This document shows positions 27,576 through 39,217 of a stretch of 64,000 nucleotides of DNA, piece after piece. Origin of the DNA: Synaphobranchus kaupii (Eukaryota; Chordata; Actinopteri; Anguilliformes; Synaphobranchidae). The notes under the pieces are model-generated. The model searched no databases. It had not been told where the DNA came from and worked only from the letters and a program-made list of their open reading frames with translations. The DNA is taken from NCBI GenBank assembly GCA_029718625.1, contig CM056380.1, forward strand, positions 39,435,608 to 39,499,607. Direction: 5' to 3'. The position numbers and the translations under genes were made by a program. Numbering within the stretch: position 1 is the stretch's first letter; each line of letters starts with the position of its first letter.

Positions 27576-29699
27576 GTGTCCGAATCAGCACCCTTCCATA
27601 CTATTAGGTAGGCTTGTTGAGTAGACAGGACGAGAAAGTCTCTAAGTAGGCAAAATATTCTCTAAATATAGTATACTTAAAACCCCCATATGATATACTT
27701 CCGGGGTTTCACTGAGTATATTTGTGAGCACACTTTTCAAGAAGTACACAAACATTTGGTTGTATAAATATAGCGTACAGCTTCATTTAAAAAAATGAGA
27801 AGCAGTTTCACTGACGTTTTCCTTCAATAACAACAAAAACAACACGTGACATGGCCGTGCAAGGGTGGGACGTCTAACAACACTTCCACAGTATGGTTGG
27901 AAAATAGTACGGCGGATATTTTTCACATTCTGCACGTTGCTTGCTAAGCAGTGCACATTAAATAGCACACTTCTGCCAGTACCCTGTACACAGGAGACAG
28001 GGCTCAGTAGATAGGGCTCTGTGCTCTGAAAAGAAACCCCTCCGTTCCTTACTGCCACCCCTGTGTCAGAGAGAGACGCAACTTCCTGGATCCTCTGCCA
28101 ATGCAAACCACAGCATTAAGCACAGGAAGTAGTATAGTATCTTGGTTTGAATGGGAATCAATGTGACATTATCCCCAATCTTGTAATAAGGAAATGATTT
28201 TGCTCACAAATTAAATTAGTCATTTTTTTAATATTTGGGTAGTATTTCTTAGGTATTCCCAAGAAAATATTCTGATGAATTTGTAAACTTGTCACTTTTT
28301 TTTCAAGTATATTTATGAATATGGATGGCCATTTTTTTCAGGGAGATTAATATATTTAAAAAATATATTTTTTATATGGCCAACAAAGACTTGGCTAGCT
28401 GGCTTGCTTTCCAGCACGCTTGCCAGATTTGTGTCACGTGAGCACGTTATGCTTGAATATATTAAGTATAGTCATATTATGCTTATTCAATCTCAATGTA
28501 ATTTCCCCAATGGACTAAAACATAGTGACAGTTTTCCAGTGTATGTGTATTTTTTTAGTTCCACCACCATCTTTGTCTGTGTCCAGTGAGCTGGTACATG
28601 TGAGAAGGCATGAGCAGTAATAGGCTCCAGCACTTGTCCTGTGAGGTCTCATCAACTGTGTATGAAGGGCTCAACATCCGGCTGAATGACTGTGCTCAGC
28701 CGGTGGACTTACCAGCAAAAAAAGAGTCCTAGTTTCTCGTGCTGCTCTCAAATGAATGGAGGCCATGACAGCAATGTAGCAGGCCTATAAATGTAACTGG
28801 ACATTTGTAAATTGGAGGAAATTAAGAATTCATGGTTACAGAATCGACCAGAAAAAAAAAAAAAAGATTGTGGAAGTGTGCAGCGATTTGTTTTCAATGT
28901 TGAAATTACACGATGCTTCCCCAATCAAGGGTTCCATGCCAGGTAAAGGTGAGGCACCACTGTATTTTCCCAACTAATGGTGCGAGAGAAAAAAAAACAC
29001 GTACGTAATGTTAATTGTCACCGTTGATCAGTTAATAAATTGTGCAGTGATAAATTTAACGGGCTTGGAAACGGGCAAATCATGGAAGAAGAATGTCTAG
29101 GTTATGTGTCCAGTCTTGGATTATGGTTACAGTTGTAAAAAGATGTTTGTGACCTTTCTTTAAATTAGTGTTAAAATGCAGACTGGAATTAAGGAGTCCA
29201 AACTGGAATTAGGGTTGGAATTATAGGATTAAGCATGGATTAGATCCATAGTTAGAATCAGGTTAGGCTAAGGGGTTGTGATAGATATAGCTGTATGAGG
29301 AGACGAACAAGAAATGTGAAGCAGATAGGAGAGTGTATGGTTGTGGATAACTTCCACGTTGTTTAGTGGGTGTGGAGATGGATCATTAATTTCACATAAT
29401 CGGAGAGGGTTTTATTAAAGGCAAACAATGCCCCCTAGTGGTGGACATGCTTATAAAAATTAAGTTCATCCCCCAAATCACGTTGACAGAACAACCAGTG
29501 TATAATAGAATAAGCAATCCAGGCCTGATCAGCACCCTAGAAACAGTTGCAAGGTTGGTGAAATTAAAGGGGATGAAATGGAAGCATGCATCTGCTTTAG
29601 GGTTGATGTAGGATTAGGATTATTTGTGTAAGAGCTAGACAAAGGCTTATGGCAACGGGTAAGAAAATGGATAAGACTATAGGCGATGTCGAACAAGTG
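27576..29699. other. Repeat-like start, then unassigned non-coding sequence
   Basis: GGCTGTGTCCGAATCAGC at about 27569 resembles the end of the same MITE superfamily and may begin a second, different element; I did not find its other end. TGCCCCCTAGTGGTGG at 29429-29444 is a good CTCF-like match. The rest is AT-rich with no coding signal. Confidence 0.4.
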
Positions 29700-30316
29700 A
29701 TAAACTGGCAGAAAAATTTTAAATGCCATTTTTTTTATTTAGATCGATCGGAAATCATATTTATTTAAAGCTCATGAGAAAATTCTTGAATTAAAATTTT
29801 TTAACATTTATCATGAGAAGGGTGTTTCACTGTAAAAATAAGAACAAAACATAAGCCTATAGGGAAAAGTTACAAAAAAATAAGAAATGGCATTTTTTGA
29901 TTTAGATGGATAGGAAATGTTCTTTATTTAACACACAAGCAGATTAATGAATATAAATGTGTTTTCAGATAGTTATGATGAAGAATGTGTTTCATTAGAA
30001 AAAAAGAAAGAAAAATACATAAGGCTATATACTGTATATAGTCTTGTCGAAAAAGTGACAAAACGCCCCAAATTTTTAAATGCCATTTTTTCATTTAGAT
30101 CTATAGGAAATCATGATTAATTAACAGCCATGAGGAAATTATTGGAAAAAGGACATAAATGATAAAAAAAGTTTCACTGGAAGAACAGACAAATATGTAA
30201 CTAGTCTAACGTCCAAAAAGTAAAACAATTACAATCTTTTTTTACAATTGTCATTTTTATTCAACAACCAAGTAGAAGAAAACAAATAGAAATATATTTT
30301 TTTAAGAACTTTATAG

Positions 30317-30349
<33 letters not shown>

Positions 30350-30448
30350 TTCATTGGGGGAAAGGAAAAAACATGAGGCTATACTATATCTGTCTATACT
30401 ATATGTTTCACTGGATAAGCAGAAAAATAAATAAAGCTATAGTCTTAT
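29700..30448. repeat. Diverged tandem array, period about 190 bp (left part)
   Basis: The phrase AAATGCCATTTTTT...ATTTAGATCGAT-(A)GGAAATCAT recurs near 29720, 29887 and 30082, each followed by TGTTTCACTGGAAAA-type and AAGGCTATAGTCTTAT-type blocks. The same units resume at 31897 after an inserted element. A short (TA)n(TG)n tract lies at 30318-30348. Confidence 0.75.
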
Positions 30449-31891
30449 TGTTACGATCCTGATACGGGACGAACCCAAGTGCAACGACCAGGAGGCAGAT
30501 TCAAATAAAAGGAATATTTATTAAGCGTTGGGGTAGTCCCAAAGCTGTACAGAAAGGAAAACAAGGTTAATACACAGAACATAAATAAAGTCCTACACGG
30601 ACTGCTCCAAGCCGGAGCTGGACTTGAAAACAAGGTGGGTTCCAAGCCGGAACCGAAAGGAGTGCAGGACTGGAAGTCCAAGCCGGACTAGCTGCAGGGA
30701 GTGCCCTACTGTTCCAAGCCGGAACTGGAAACAGGGACTGGACTGGAACTGGACTGGAACGGAACTGGACCGGGAGGTCCACTCAGGAAACGGGTGCTGG
30801 AACGGAATACGTTCCAAGCCGGAACTGGACAGGAACTGGACTGGAACTGGACCGGGAGGTCCACTCAGGAAACGGGTGCTGGAACGGAATACGTTCCAAG
30901 CCGGAACTGGACTTTAACGGAATGGTGGGCTATACACCGGGACTGGACTGGAACTGGACCGGGAGAATTCACTCTGGTGCAGGTTCTGGAACGGCGCGAA
31001 TGTTCCAAGCCGAAACTGGACTTTACTTTGGCGGAGTATCTCACTCCGGGACTGAACAGGAACTGGACCGGGTTAACAACTTGAGTTAGAGGGTACAAAG
31101 CAGAGGTTAGCAGCAGGGTTCTACAGACAGGGTAACGACTGGGAGGTTTCAATGAAGGTTAAGTCGACAGCCAGGGTAAGCTGGCGAAAACCCGACGGAG
31201 CTGGGAGGTGAGGTGTAGCTTGGGTAGATCTCGTCGGAGCCGGCTGAACTCCAGGGATCCTGGAACCGTAACCGAAGTACAGGAGGTAGCTACGGCCGGA
31301 CAGGAACAACAGCGAGAGATAGCCAGGCAGATTAGACAGCGGATCTATACCCGAGCTGGAGGTGGGAGTACCGCAACACACTCACACAACATAAAGGGAA
31401 GACAAACACTGCTACAGGGAGGCTGGAACCACGGCGTCTGGAGATTTGAAGGGAGACAAGTAAGTAGCATGCAACAGCGAATGTTACGGGAAGATAGCTA
31501 CCAACCGCAGAACAGGTGAACAGATTAAACACAGCGGAATGCAAAAACTCCGGACCAGAAGCGTGACAAGACATAGACAGGGTAGGTTAGTTAACGAACA
31601 GGCCCCGACTAGCAACCAGACGGGGGATTAAATAGGGCAGTGAAATAGGAACCAATAAAGCACACGTGAGGAATGTAACCGGGAGTGATTGCTAATAACA
31701 CAGGTGAGGAATGTATGCAACGAGCGGGGAAGGCGATAGGCGGAAACTAAAGTGGGAAATCAAGAGAGCGAAACAGAGGGGAAACGCCCAGCCTGCAGCA
31801 GAGGGGAAAACACGGACAAGGGAATCCAACATGACACGGAAGGAAAAGGGGAAAACATGGAAAAAGGACAGGAAGGGAACGGAACGTTACA
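30449..31891 (-). mobile_element. Solo-LTR-like element, 1443 bp, inserted in the tandem array
   Basis: It begins TGTTACG and ends CGTTACA, with CTTAT directly outside both ends (30444-30448 and 31892-31896): TG...CA termini with a 5-bp target duplication, the signature of an LTR retrotransposon. There is no internal coding region, so a solo LTR is the simplest reading. On the minus strand a TATTTAA promoter-like stretch (about 31625-31635) and an AATAAA (about 30515-30525) suggest minus orientation. The middle (30600-31080) is a minisatellite of GGAACTGGACTGGAACTGG-type units with an 81-bp higher-order repeat. Confidence 0.7.
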
Positions 31892-31896
31892 CTTAT

Positions 31897-32250
31897 GTTG
31901 AAAAAGTGACAAAATAGCCCAAAAATTTAGAATGCCATTTTTTTATCTAAATTGTTAGGAAATCATCTTCATTTAACATCCATTGTGAAAATAATTAATA
32001 CAAATGTGTTTAGACATTTATGATGAAATCTGCATTTCACTGGAAAAGCAGAAAAATACATAAGGCTATACATAGTCTTATGTCAAAAAAAGTGACAAAA
32101 TGGCCCAAAAATTTAAAATGCCATTTTTTGATCTAGATTGATTGAGAACCATGTTTATTGAACAGTCTTAGTGAAAGTATTGAGTCCAAATGTGTTTTTA
32201 TTCATTTCGGATGAAAAATGTGTTTCAGTGGAATAACACTATAGTCTCAT
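31897..32250. repeat. Diverged tandem array, right part
   Basis: Two further units (AATGCCATTTTTT near 31932 and 32119, each with TTTCACTGGAAAAGCAG-type blocks) continue the array interrupted by the LTR-like element. Confidence 0.75.
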
Positions 32251-32276
32251 GTGCAAGAAGTGAAACAAAGATCCGT

Positions 32277-32490
32277 TTCCGGGGCACGGAGTAGAGGAGG
32301 TGGTAGTGGAGGAAGGGAGGGTGCATTTGAAAAGTGTGAAAAGCGCCTGCTGTTTGAGAAGTGGCCGAACAAAGAGGGTGCGTCCCAATAGTCGAAAAAT
32401 GCAACCTTTCCTCCTCCACTACCACCTCCGGCAACCAATCGTTCCTCCCTCCATTGTCCCAATAGTGTACAAGATATTACAGGTGGGTGC
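32277..32490. repeat. Foldback MITE fragment
   Basis: GAGGAGGTGGTAGTGGAGGA (from 32295) is complementary to TCCTCCACTACCACCTCC (from 32411). GTCCCAATAGT occurs on both inner and outer sides, so more than one fragment may be present. Confidence 0.5.
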
Positions 32491-32523
32491 TACACATTGG
32501 TGGTGGTAGAGGCGAGTTTCCCC

Positions 32524-32600
32524 CTCATCACTGTAAGCGCTTTGAGTATCGAGAAAGGCGCTATATAAATGCAAGGTAATATTATTATTATTATTATTAC
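32524..32600 (+). repeat. LINE/SINE 3' tail with (ATT)n
   Basis: GTAAGCGCTTTGAGTATCGA...GGCGCTATATAAATGCAA followed by (TTA)n is a common teleost retrotransposon 3' tail. Confidence 0.6.
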
Positions 32601-32831
32601 ATTACAGGTATTTAGCAGACACGCTTATCCAGAGTGACTTACACAACTTTTTAGCATTTAAAATGTTTTCTTTTTTACATATTATCCATTTATACAGCTG
32701 GATATATACTGAGGCGATTCAGGTTAAGTACCTTGCTCGAGGGTACAACGGCAGTGTCCTACCTGGGAATTGAACCTGCAACCTTTCGGTTACAAGGCCA
32801 GTTCCTTAACCATTATACTACACTGCCGCCC
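32600..32831 (-). repeat. tRNA-derived SINE, minus strand, near full length
   Basis: Reverse complement of the 1581 family: box A region ends at 32831, box B (GGTTCAATTCCCAGG) near 32775, and the L2-type tail (CTCTGGATAAGCGTGTCTGCTAAATACCTGTAATGTAA) runs to 32600. It abuts the tail of another retroelement. Confidence 0.85.
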
Positions 32832-32873
32832 AAGACCAGCGAAGCGGCTTCAAACCAAGGGTCCAAGACTGGG

Positions 32874-33428
32874 GCTGTGTCCGAATATGACCTCTGTTCC
32901 CTGTCCACTGTCCCCTGTCCACTCAGACCCCTGTCTACTATGTGCCCTGTCCCCTCACATTGCAAGCAGTGTGCGAAAGAAATCCCGCAAAACTCTTTCC
33001 AAACTAGTGAGGAAGTAGTTCGTAATCTTTTTTTAAAATTTTTTAATTGAAAATATCAATCAGTTAACATATGACAATTGTTACAAAGTGTAGACTATGA
33101 ATGAAGAATAGAATTATAATATATATAATAGAATTAACAAAAATAAAAGAGAGTATTTCGTAATATGACCCACTCTTATGCCATAGATATGCATATACGC
33201 TCTACGTCTTTTTACGTTTTTACTTCCGAGTTACTTACTGAAATTGTCGGGTGAGTGCACAGTTCTGCAGATGAGTGTGCTCCTGAATTCCCTCAACAAA
33301 ACCCCGGAAATAAGGGGTTCATCCTGGTATTTTAAGTGCCCCCATTTGTGAGAAAAAGTCGCCCACTCAAAAGCTTTTTGACGAAGTGGACTCAAATATG
33401 CGTACTGAAAAGGGTGTCAGACACAGCC
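32874..33428 (-). mobile_element. MITE of the three-copy family (copy B, minus)
   Basis: Ends GGCTGTGTCCGAAT (left) and GTCAGACACAGCCC (right). The interior is the reverse complement of copies at 27114 and 54467 (TACTTACTGAAATTGTCGGGTG, CACTCAAAAGCTTTTTGACG). Confidence 0.75.
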
Positions 33429-33639
33429 CGGGCTTTCGTTTTGAAGTTCACTTCCTGGTTCGGCTGGAAGCGGCAATTGTGCCGTTGCTCACTAGCGCCA
33501 CTGCGATTGGCTCCAGTATACGTCTTTCACCAGGTCAATGGCAGCAATGTGGTCAAAATACTCGGTCAATAAATTTTTCCCACAAAAAAAATTAAATTAT
33601 CTAATGCCTCTGCATGTGCTGATTTTTTTAAATATTGTG

Positions 33640-33860
33640 TCGTTTGGACAGGGTATTCATATTTGTTCAGGACCAATCTGAGGGACAGGTAGAGTCCTCT
33701 TCGGCTCCACGGAGCAGGCGCAGTTTGTACAAACGGGCGGCGAAAAAGAAATCCGAGCTTCAATTCAGTTTTTACGAGGCCGTGGAAAGGCAATGGGTGA
33801 CGTCACAGTGTCTTTGTTCATATTTTTATACAGTCTATGCTTCAAACTCGGCTTTTCCTC
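33640..33860. repeat. Probable dispersed repeat with CRE-like palindrome
   Basis: GCAATGGGTGACGTCACAG...ATATTTTTATACAGTCTATG is a phrase I recognise from teleost interspersed repeats. It contains TGACGTCA, a perfect cAMP response element, at about 33797-33804. Confidence 0.45.
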
Positions 33861-34560
33861 CCCTCCGGCGAAGCATACATCGATGTATGCTACTGCGGAA
33901 GTTTTTTCACATTTTTGGGTGACATCATCGCACTCGCCCACAGAGGCAACAGTGATGATGCGTTGCTATGCCTTATATGAATTCCCCCATGATAATGATG
34001 CCCCAATGCAAGATATTTAGCCTAAATTGTGTGCACTTCAGTAGGCTATTAGCACACAAAGGACATAGCATCCTAATGCCAGTCCGTTTTTGTGGTTCAT
34101 ATCCTACATAAAAATTTAAGTCGGGGAAACAGCTTTATTTATTTGCTTTCACATTAACGTTGCTCATTAACGAACATGACTGTAGGCCTACATAAACATA
34201 GCCTAAGCATGACAGCTACCATTTCAATAGCTATGTGAATATGCATTAATTAATTTATTCAACCATTCCAAAGGACGTTTTTAAATTTGATTTCAGAAAT
34301 TACTGTAGCCTATGCCTATAGCCTAGGTGAATTAGTGCTCGGTATGTTCAGACATTGGGGACATCGGGATTCTGGAATTACAGTAAATTGTTGTTTGCGT
34401 AGCCTATATTAGGCTACAACATGTTTACTTTTATCTAATGTTGCTGATTACATGTTAATTAGTGTCTCGACGCGAACCGCAATAAAGGCTTGTTTACACT
34501 GATGCAACTATAGGTTACTTGCACTTGTAACTTAAAATACATTTTGCAGCTTTAAATGGG
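33861..34560. other. Non-coding stretch, no gene seen
   Basis: AT-rich with frequent TAGGCCTA/AGCCTA words. No recognisable element ends. Confidence 0.4.
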
Positions 34561-34579
34561 CTGACCATGTGGAAGATCT

Positions 34580-35312
34580 GTGATTGGCTTTGGGAATATG
34601 TGTGGGTTCGGCATCAGTCAAAGTTATGATAGGGCGATTTCATCAATAGTCGATGACGATTTTGATGACGGTGAAGCAGATTCGCTGTCCCAATTTTGTT
34701 CACGGCTCCTCTCCTCCACTCCCCTCCCTTCTTCCACATACCTGCAGAAGACCAGGCGGTGGGGGAGGAACATCATCGGCAACCGTGCCATTGTCAATGT
34801 CCCTGGGCAGCGTGGCGGAAATGTCACCATGTGTGCAGCTATTGGTCACCATGCACAACTTGGTCTGTATAACACTCCCCGTTTGCTAACATTCCTTGAC
34901 AAACTCAAAAATATCCTCATCCCCCCCACAGGAAGAGGGACCAGAGCAGCCCACCTACGTTGTCATTTGGGATAATGTAATTTTCCACCGGGCTGCTCTG
35001 GTCCACAACTGGTTTGCTGACAACCCACGTTTTCTAGTGCTGTACCTTCCACCACATTCCCCATTTGTGAATCTGATAGAGGAATTATTTTCAACGTGGC
35101 AGTGGAGAGTGTACGACCGCAGACCCCACGAGCGTGTGGCACTACTCCAGGCAATGGAGGAGGCATGTGATGAAATCCACGCCGACGCATGTCAGGGATG
35201 GATCTGCCATGCCAGGCGTTTTTTCCCCCACTGCTTGGCCAAGGAGAACATCACAGCCGATGTGGATGAGGTCCTCTGGCCTGACCAGGATCGGAGGCGG
35301 GATGCAGAGTGA
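34580..35312 (+). pseudogene. IS630/Tc1-superfamily DDE transposase, frameshifted
   Basis: Two overlapping open frames (34580-34975, then 34896-35312) together cover a DDE_3-type catalytic domain. The first carries GRNIIGNRAIVNVPGQRGGN and MCAAIGHHA. The second carries VVIWDNVIFH (second catalytic Asp region) and YLPPHSPFVNLIEELFSTWQ (third acidic residue, E of NLIEE). The frames part at a run of seven C at 34921-34927, so one base has been lost or gained there. The N-terminal helix-turn-helix DNA-binding part was not found upstream. Inverted ends were not identified. Confidence 0.8.
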
Positions 35313-35962
35313 TCTGTTTCATTGCATTTTGCAATATTGGTTTTTCAGTCAGTTCAGTCAGCTGAACAAACTCAAAAATATTGCAGTAACAAATAAATAT
35401 TTCCTTTGTATCTGTGCACTGATTTATCATTACATCCCCAGAAAGACAGTCTAAACATTTTCTTTGTAGTGTTTCTCATTGTACTTATCAGAGTTTTGCT
35501 AAAATAGGTAACATTTGTGTTGCATCAACTATAGTAAATGCTATTTTGGGACAAAAAAACATACACTTTACCAAAACGAGAAAAAGGAAACTATTTCCAC
35601 ACAATTTTATGCATTTGAATATGTAACATGGCCTCATGAAGCCAAAACATACATGAACACTATTTTGATGGTAGTGTTTTAAATTTATCACACCAGTGTT
35701 TAATTGATGCTCTGTAAGACATAAACATATAATAGCTGTGTGTATTGTTTTGGTGGAAAGAATCAGTTTTGAGAAGAGAGAACATGGTTTTGAGTGCTGT
35801 GTTTCATTTTGCAAGAGATTTGTGGAGTTTTGACAAAGTGGGTAACTCTTTTCAGTTTTGTGTTTAGAGTTTTGAGAAATTGAGCCACAGTTTCTGGGAA
35901 TGTGGTTAAACGTTTGGGAAAAACTGTAACATGGACATTGGCTGCTTTGACCATGCTGGTCA
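35313..35962. other. Region downstream of the transposase
   Basis: Probably still part of the transposon. TTTTGAGAA and GTTTTGAGTG-type words recur between 35765 and 35880. No coding segment seen. Confidence 0.4.
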
Positions 35963-35966
35963 TTAA

Positions 35967-36931
35967 AGGGTAAGTTCGCTATTTTGGACCTTGGACCCTA
36001 TTTGCGGTCCATCTTCCATGAACCTGACCCATGAAGTCCATTTTTTCGCTGATCGGTCCAGTATTGAGTTCGCTACAGATTTCCTGTAGGCTCTCACTGG
36101 GCTACAATAGAAGTCAACGGGGCAATTAGAAATGTTCGATAAATGTGCTTTCATGTACAATAAATGAGACGGGAAGCTCAGGGTGTATTGTTACCGGTCT
36201 CAGTATGCTCTCCTGTGAAATGTATCTCAATCCGAACATTTTTACGTGCTTGGCATGGCTTGGAAGTAAGCATTTCTCTGTTGCTTGTTTTCGCTGCTCC
36301 CGCGGAGTACTATGTGTCGGGGGTAGGGGAGCGGGAAGGTGTGCCGGCCGTTTACGAAACTATCTAGTTGAGCAGTCTGCGTTTGTTTACCTGCAGCAAC
36401 GTAGGCTACAATTTCCACAAAAAAACTTGGATGATGGATGACTATAATGATTACGAAGACGAAGAATTCGATTTTGACTGACGTTACTCGCTACAGATTT
36501 GAGCCAGAATACACGGACACGGAACTACAAGAGATGGATGATAAGAGAGCAAGAGAAGAGAGAGAGGCTGAAGTTGCGCAGGTAATGTTATCCGAAGTCA
36601 GTGCGAGGTAGTGCGGTCGGAGAAATAGTTCTGTTTCAAATGGAACTGTTGTTTCAACGTTCGGTTTGCGTTTGCGATAGCCTACATTTCACAGGAGAGC
36701 ATACTGAGACCGTAAGAATACACACTGAGCTATAAAAGCACATTTATCGTTGTTTTTCCATAACATTTCTAATTGCCCCGTTGACTTCTATTGTAGCCCA
36801 GTGAGAGCCTACAGGAAATCTGTACCGAACTCAATACTGGACCGATCAGCGAAAAAATTGACTTCATGGGTCAGGTTCATGGAAGACGGACCGCAAATAG
36901 GGTCCAAGGTCCAAAATAGCGAACTTACCCT
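35967..36931. mobile_element. TTAA-flanked foldback element with internal exon-like acidic frame
   Basis: AGGGTAAGTTCGC at the left and GCGAACTTACCCT at the right end are terminal inverted repeats that extend for about 250 bp (shared TGGACCTTGGACCCTATTTG, CTGATCGGTCCAGTATTGAG and CAGTATGCTCTCCTGTGAAATGTA, all in opposite orientation). TTAA lies outside both ends (35963-35966, 36932-36935), as for piggyBac. The unique centre holds an acidic short frame at 36431-36581 that ends at a GTAATG donor. Confidence 0.85.
36431..36581 (+). pseudogene. Exon-like acidic reading frame inside the TTAA element
   Basis: ATG at 36431 opens MMDDYNDYEDEEFDFD, then a stop. From 36480, one base out of register, the frame continues DVTRYRFEPEYTDTELQEMD and a charged helix to Gln at 36581, directly followed by GTAATG. 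It looks like the first coding exon of a protein starting with an acidic segment, broken by a one-base shift. The RYxFEPEYT phrase reminds me of multicopy predicted fish proteins, but I cannot name the family with confidence. Confidence 0.4.
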
Positions 36932-36944
36932 TTAAGACCTAGAC

Positions 36945-37145
36945 CCTGAGCCGACCAGAGGAGGATGGGTTCCCCCCTTGAGTCTGGTTCCTCCCAAGGT
37001 TTCTTCCTAGTTACACCAGGGAGTTTTCCCTTGCCACTGTTGCCTTTAGCTTGCTCTTGTGGGGGGTTTAGGCTGGGTTTTTCTGTGAAGCGCATTGTGA
37101 CAACTAGTTGTGAAATGTGCTATATAAATAAATATTGATTTGATT
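36945..37145 (+). repeat. Retroelement 3' end with (ATTTG)n tail
   Basis: GAGTCTGGTTCCTCCCAAGG, TTTCTTCCTAGTTACACCAG, GGAGTTTTCCCTTGCCACTG, then GTGCTATATAAATAAAT and ATTGATTTGATTTGATT. This is a very common teleost retroelement 3' region. Its orientation is opposite to the LINE that follows. Confidence 0.7.
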
Positions 37146-37219
37146 TGATTAGTTTTACCCCAATATATATGTCTTTTGAAAATGTATTGTATACCACTAC
37201 TTAAGCAACATATCATCAC

Positions 37220-39180
37220 ACCTTTATTTATACTCGGAAAACCCATTGAGGATGGATCCTCATTTACAATGGTGCTGAGAGCAAAGACAACAAATAAATA
37301 AAATACATGAATAAGAACAAGAAAACATGGGTGCATAAAATGAAATAAATGATAAACTAAATAACATGATACAAATAAAGTAAAATACAAAGCCAAATAA
37401 ATTAAATGAATTAAAACAGCTGCATTTAAATACCACTTGACAAGCAATCTAAAATGGCTTAGGGAGGTCAAGGTATCTAATTTAAAAACATTTTGAATGC
37501 GGTTCCAGGTAGCAGGGGCACTAAAACTTATAGCAGACTTTCCAAGTTCTGTGTTAACATGAGGAACTTTAAGCATTAGGTAATCCGAGGAGCGTGTCAT
37601 ATAATTATTATTTTGCCATACAAAGAGGGATGAAATATAGTGTGGGAGTTTACCAGTTAAAGCTTTAAAAATAAATAAAAGCAAATGTTGATCGCGTCTT
37701 TCAGAAAGGGAGGGCAATCCAACATTAGAGTACAAGGTGCAATGATGAGTTAAAAAAGAATCACCAGAAATAAAACGGAGGGCAGAGTGATACACAACAT
37801 CCAGAGAGTGGTGTATGGAGATAGCAGCATTTCTATAAACAATGTCACCATAATCCAAGACTGATAAAAACATTGCCTCAACTATCTTTTTCCTGCAACT
37901 CCTAGGAAAGAACATTTTATTTCTATACAAAAAACCCACCCTCTGCCTTAGGTTAATGACCAGAGTTTCAATATGGTATTTAAAAGATAATTTGTCATCG
38001 ATCCAAATACCAAGATATTTATAAACATTAACTTTCTCGATTACATTGCCAGATGAAGATGAGAGCGAAAAAGCTTTATCACCAGTATTTTTTGCCTGGG
38101 AGAAAAGCATCCACTTTGTTTTCTGTGGATTTAAGACTATGATTTATTAGAGACTTTTGCATGACATGGAAAGATGATTGCAGTTTTAGCACCGCTTGTT
38201 GCACCGAATCCTCTATGCAGTAGATAACTGTAACATCTGCATAAAGATGAGCATAGCAATCAGATAGGGATAAAATTATGTCATTAATATAGATAGTAAA
38301 GAGAATAGGACCCTAGATGGAACCCTGTGGAACACCAATAGTTAGAGCTGATTTATCAGAGAAAGTACCATTTATCTTTGTTAATTGTGATCTGTCTAGG
38401 AGGTAGCTATGAAACCAATTGAAAGCAGTTGAGTCAAAACCTAAGGCAGAGAGTTTGTGCAATAGTAAAACATGATCAACTGTGTCAAAGGCTTTTGTAA
38501 GTTAGAAATAGGTAGTTAATAACAGTAGTTAAACCATCACTCTGCTGCCAGATATGCAGTAGATATGGATGGATCACATGAAGGGTTGATTTCGCCTGAC
38601 AAATTTTCCTATTGAACTCTATGGAAAAATAAGTCAGGAGAAGAAACCCTTCAAGTTAAAAAATTAGCAAAAGCAGAGGGAGGCCTATACACTCCTGCTA
38701 CAACAATATAATTATTAAGACCTAGCTCTACCTTTAGCGCAATAAACTCACAATGCTAAGGAATAGAAGCAGTACAAAGAACAGTAACAGTAAATTGTTC
38801 TTAACATAAATTGTTACACCACCACCCCTATCAGCTCTGTCAATTCTGTAAATGTTATAGTTGTTAATAAGTATATCAGAATCTTGGACACATCTTGAGC
38901 CGGGTTTCAGTAATAACCAAGATATCTGGATCTGCCTGTGAAATTAAAATTTTTAAATGATCCAGTTTGTCTTGCTGAAACAGGCTTTGGATGTTCCAAT
39001 GCAAAAGTCCAAGGCCTTTTCGAGCTTTAAAAGAGCAGGGATTGAATAGAATGTTCTGTGCAGATTCCACAATGAGAGGGGCAGAAGTGCAAGGTTGAAG
39101 GATAATTGGGAGTAAATTTGAGGAGGTAATGCAACGATTTGTGTAAGGTTTGGCGGCTCTTTGTGTAACCATAACAGGAA
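37220..39180 (-). pseudogene. Non-LTR retrotransposon (LINE) remnant: endonuclease and reverse transcriptase pieces
   Basis: On the minus strand, 39070-38880 reads as the start of an AP-type endonuclease (GLLHWNIQSL, PDILVITETRL). About 38500-38110 gives reverse transcriptase motifs (KAFDTVDHVLLLHKL, NWFHSYLLDR, GVPQGSI then a stop). The 354-codon frame 38110-37046 gives YKYLGIWIDDKLSFKYHIE and the C-terminal domain. The catalytic motif is YADV instead of YADD (about 38232-38245), so the enzyme would be dead even without the stops. The stretch 38520-38860 between endonuclease and RT is replaced by other sequence. The 3' end has AATAAA near 37226. Confidence 0.85.
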
Positions 39181-39217
39181 TGGAGTCAGTAGGAGCTTAT
39201 TTATGATTGAAAAACTA

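Noticed and set aside
30624..31084. Gly/Trp/Asn-rich repeat protein
   Set aside because: Translation of a minisatellite inside the LTR-like element, with several frames open at once.
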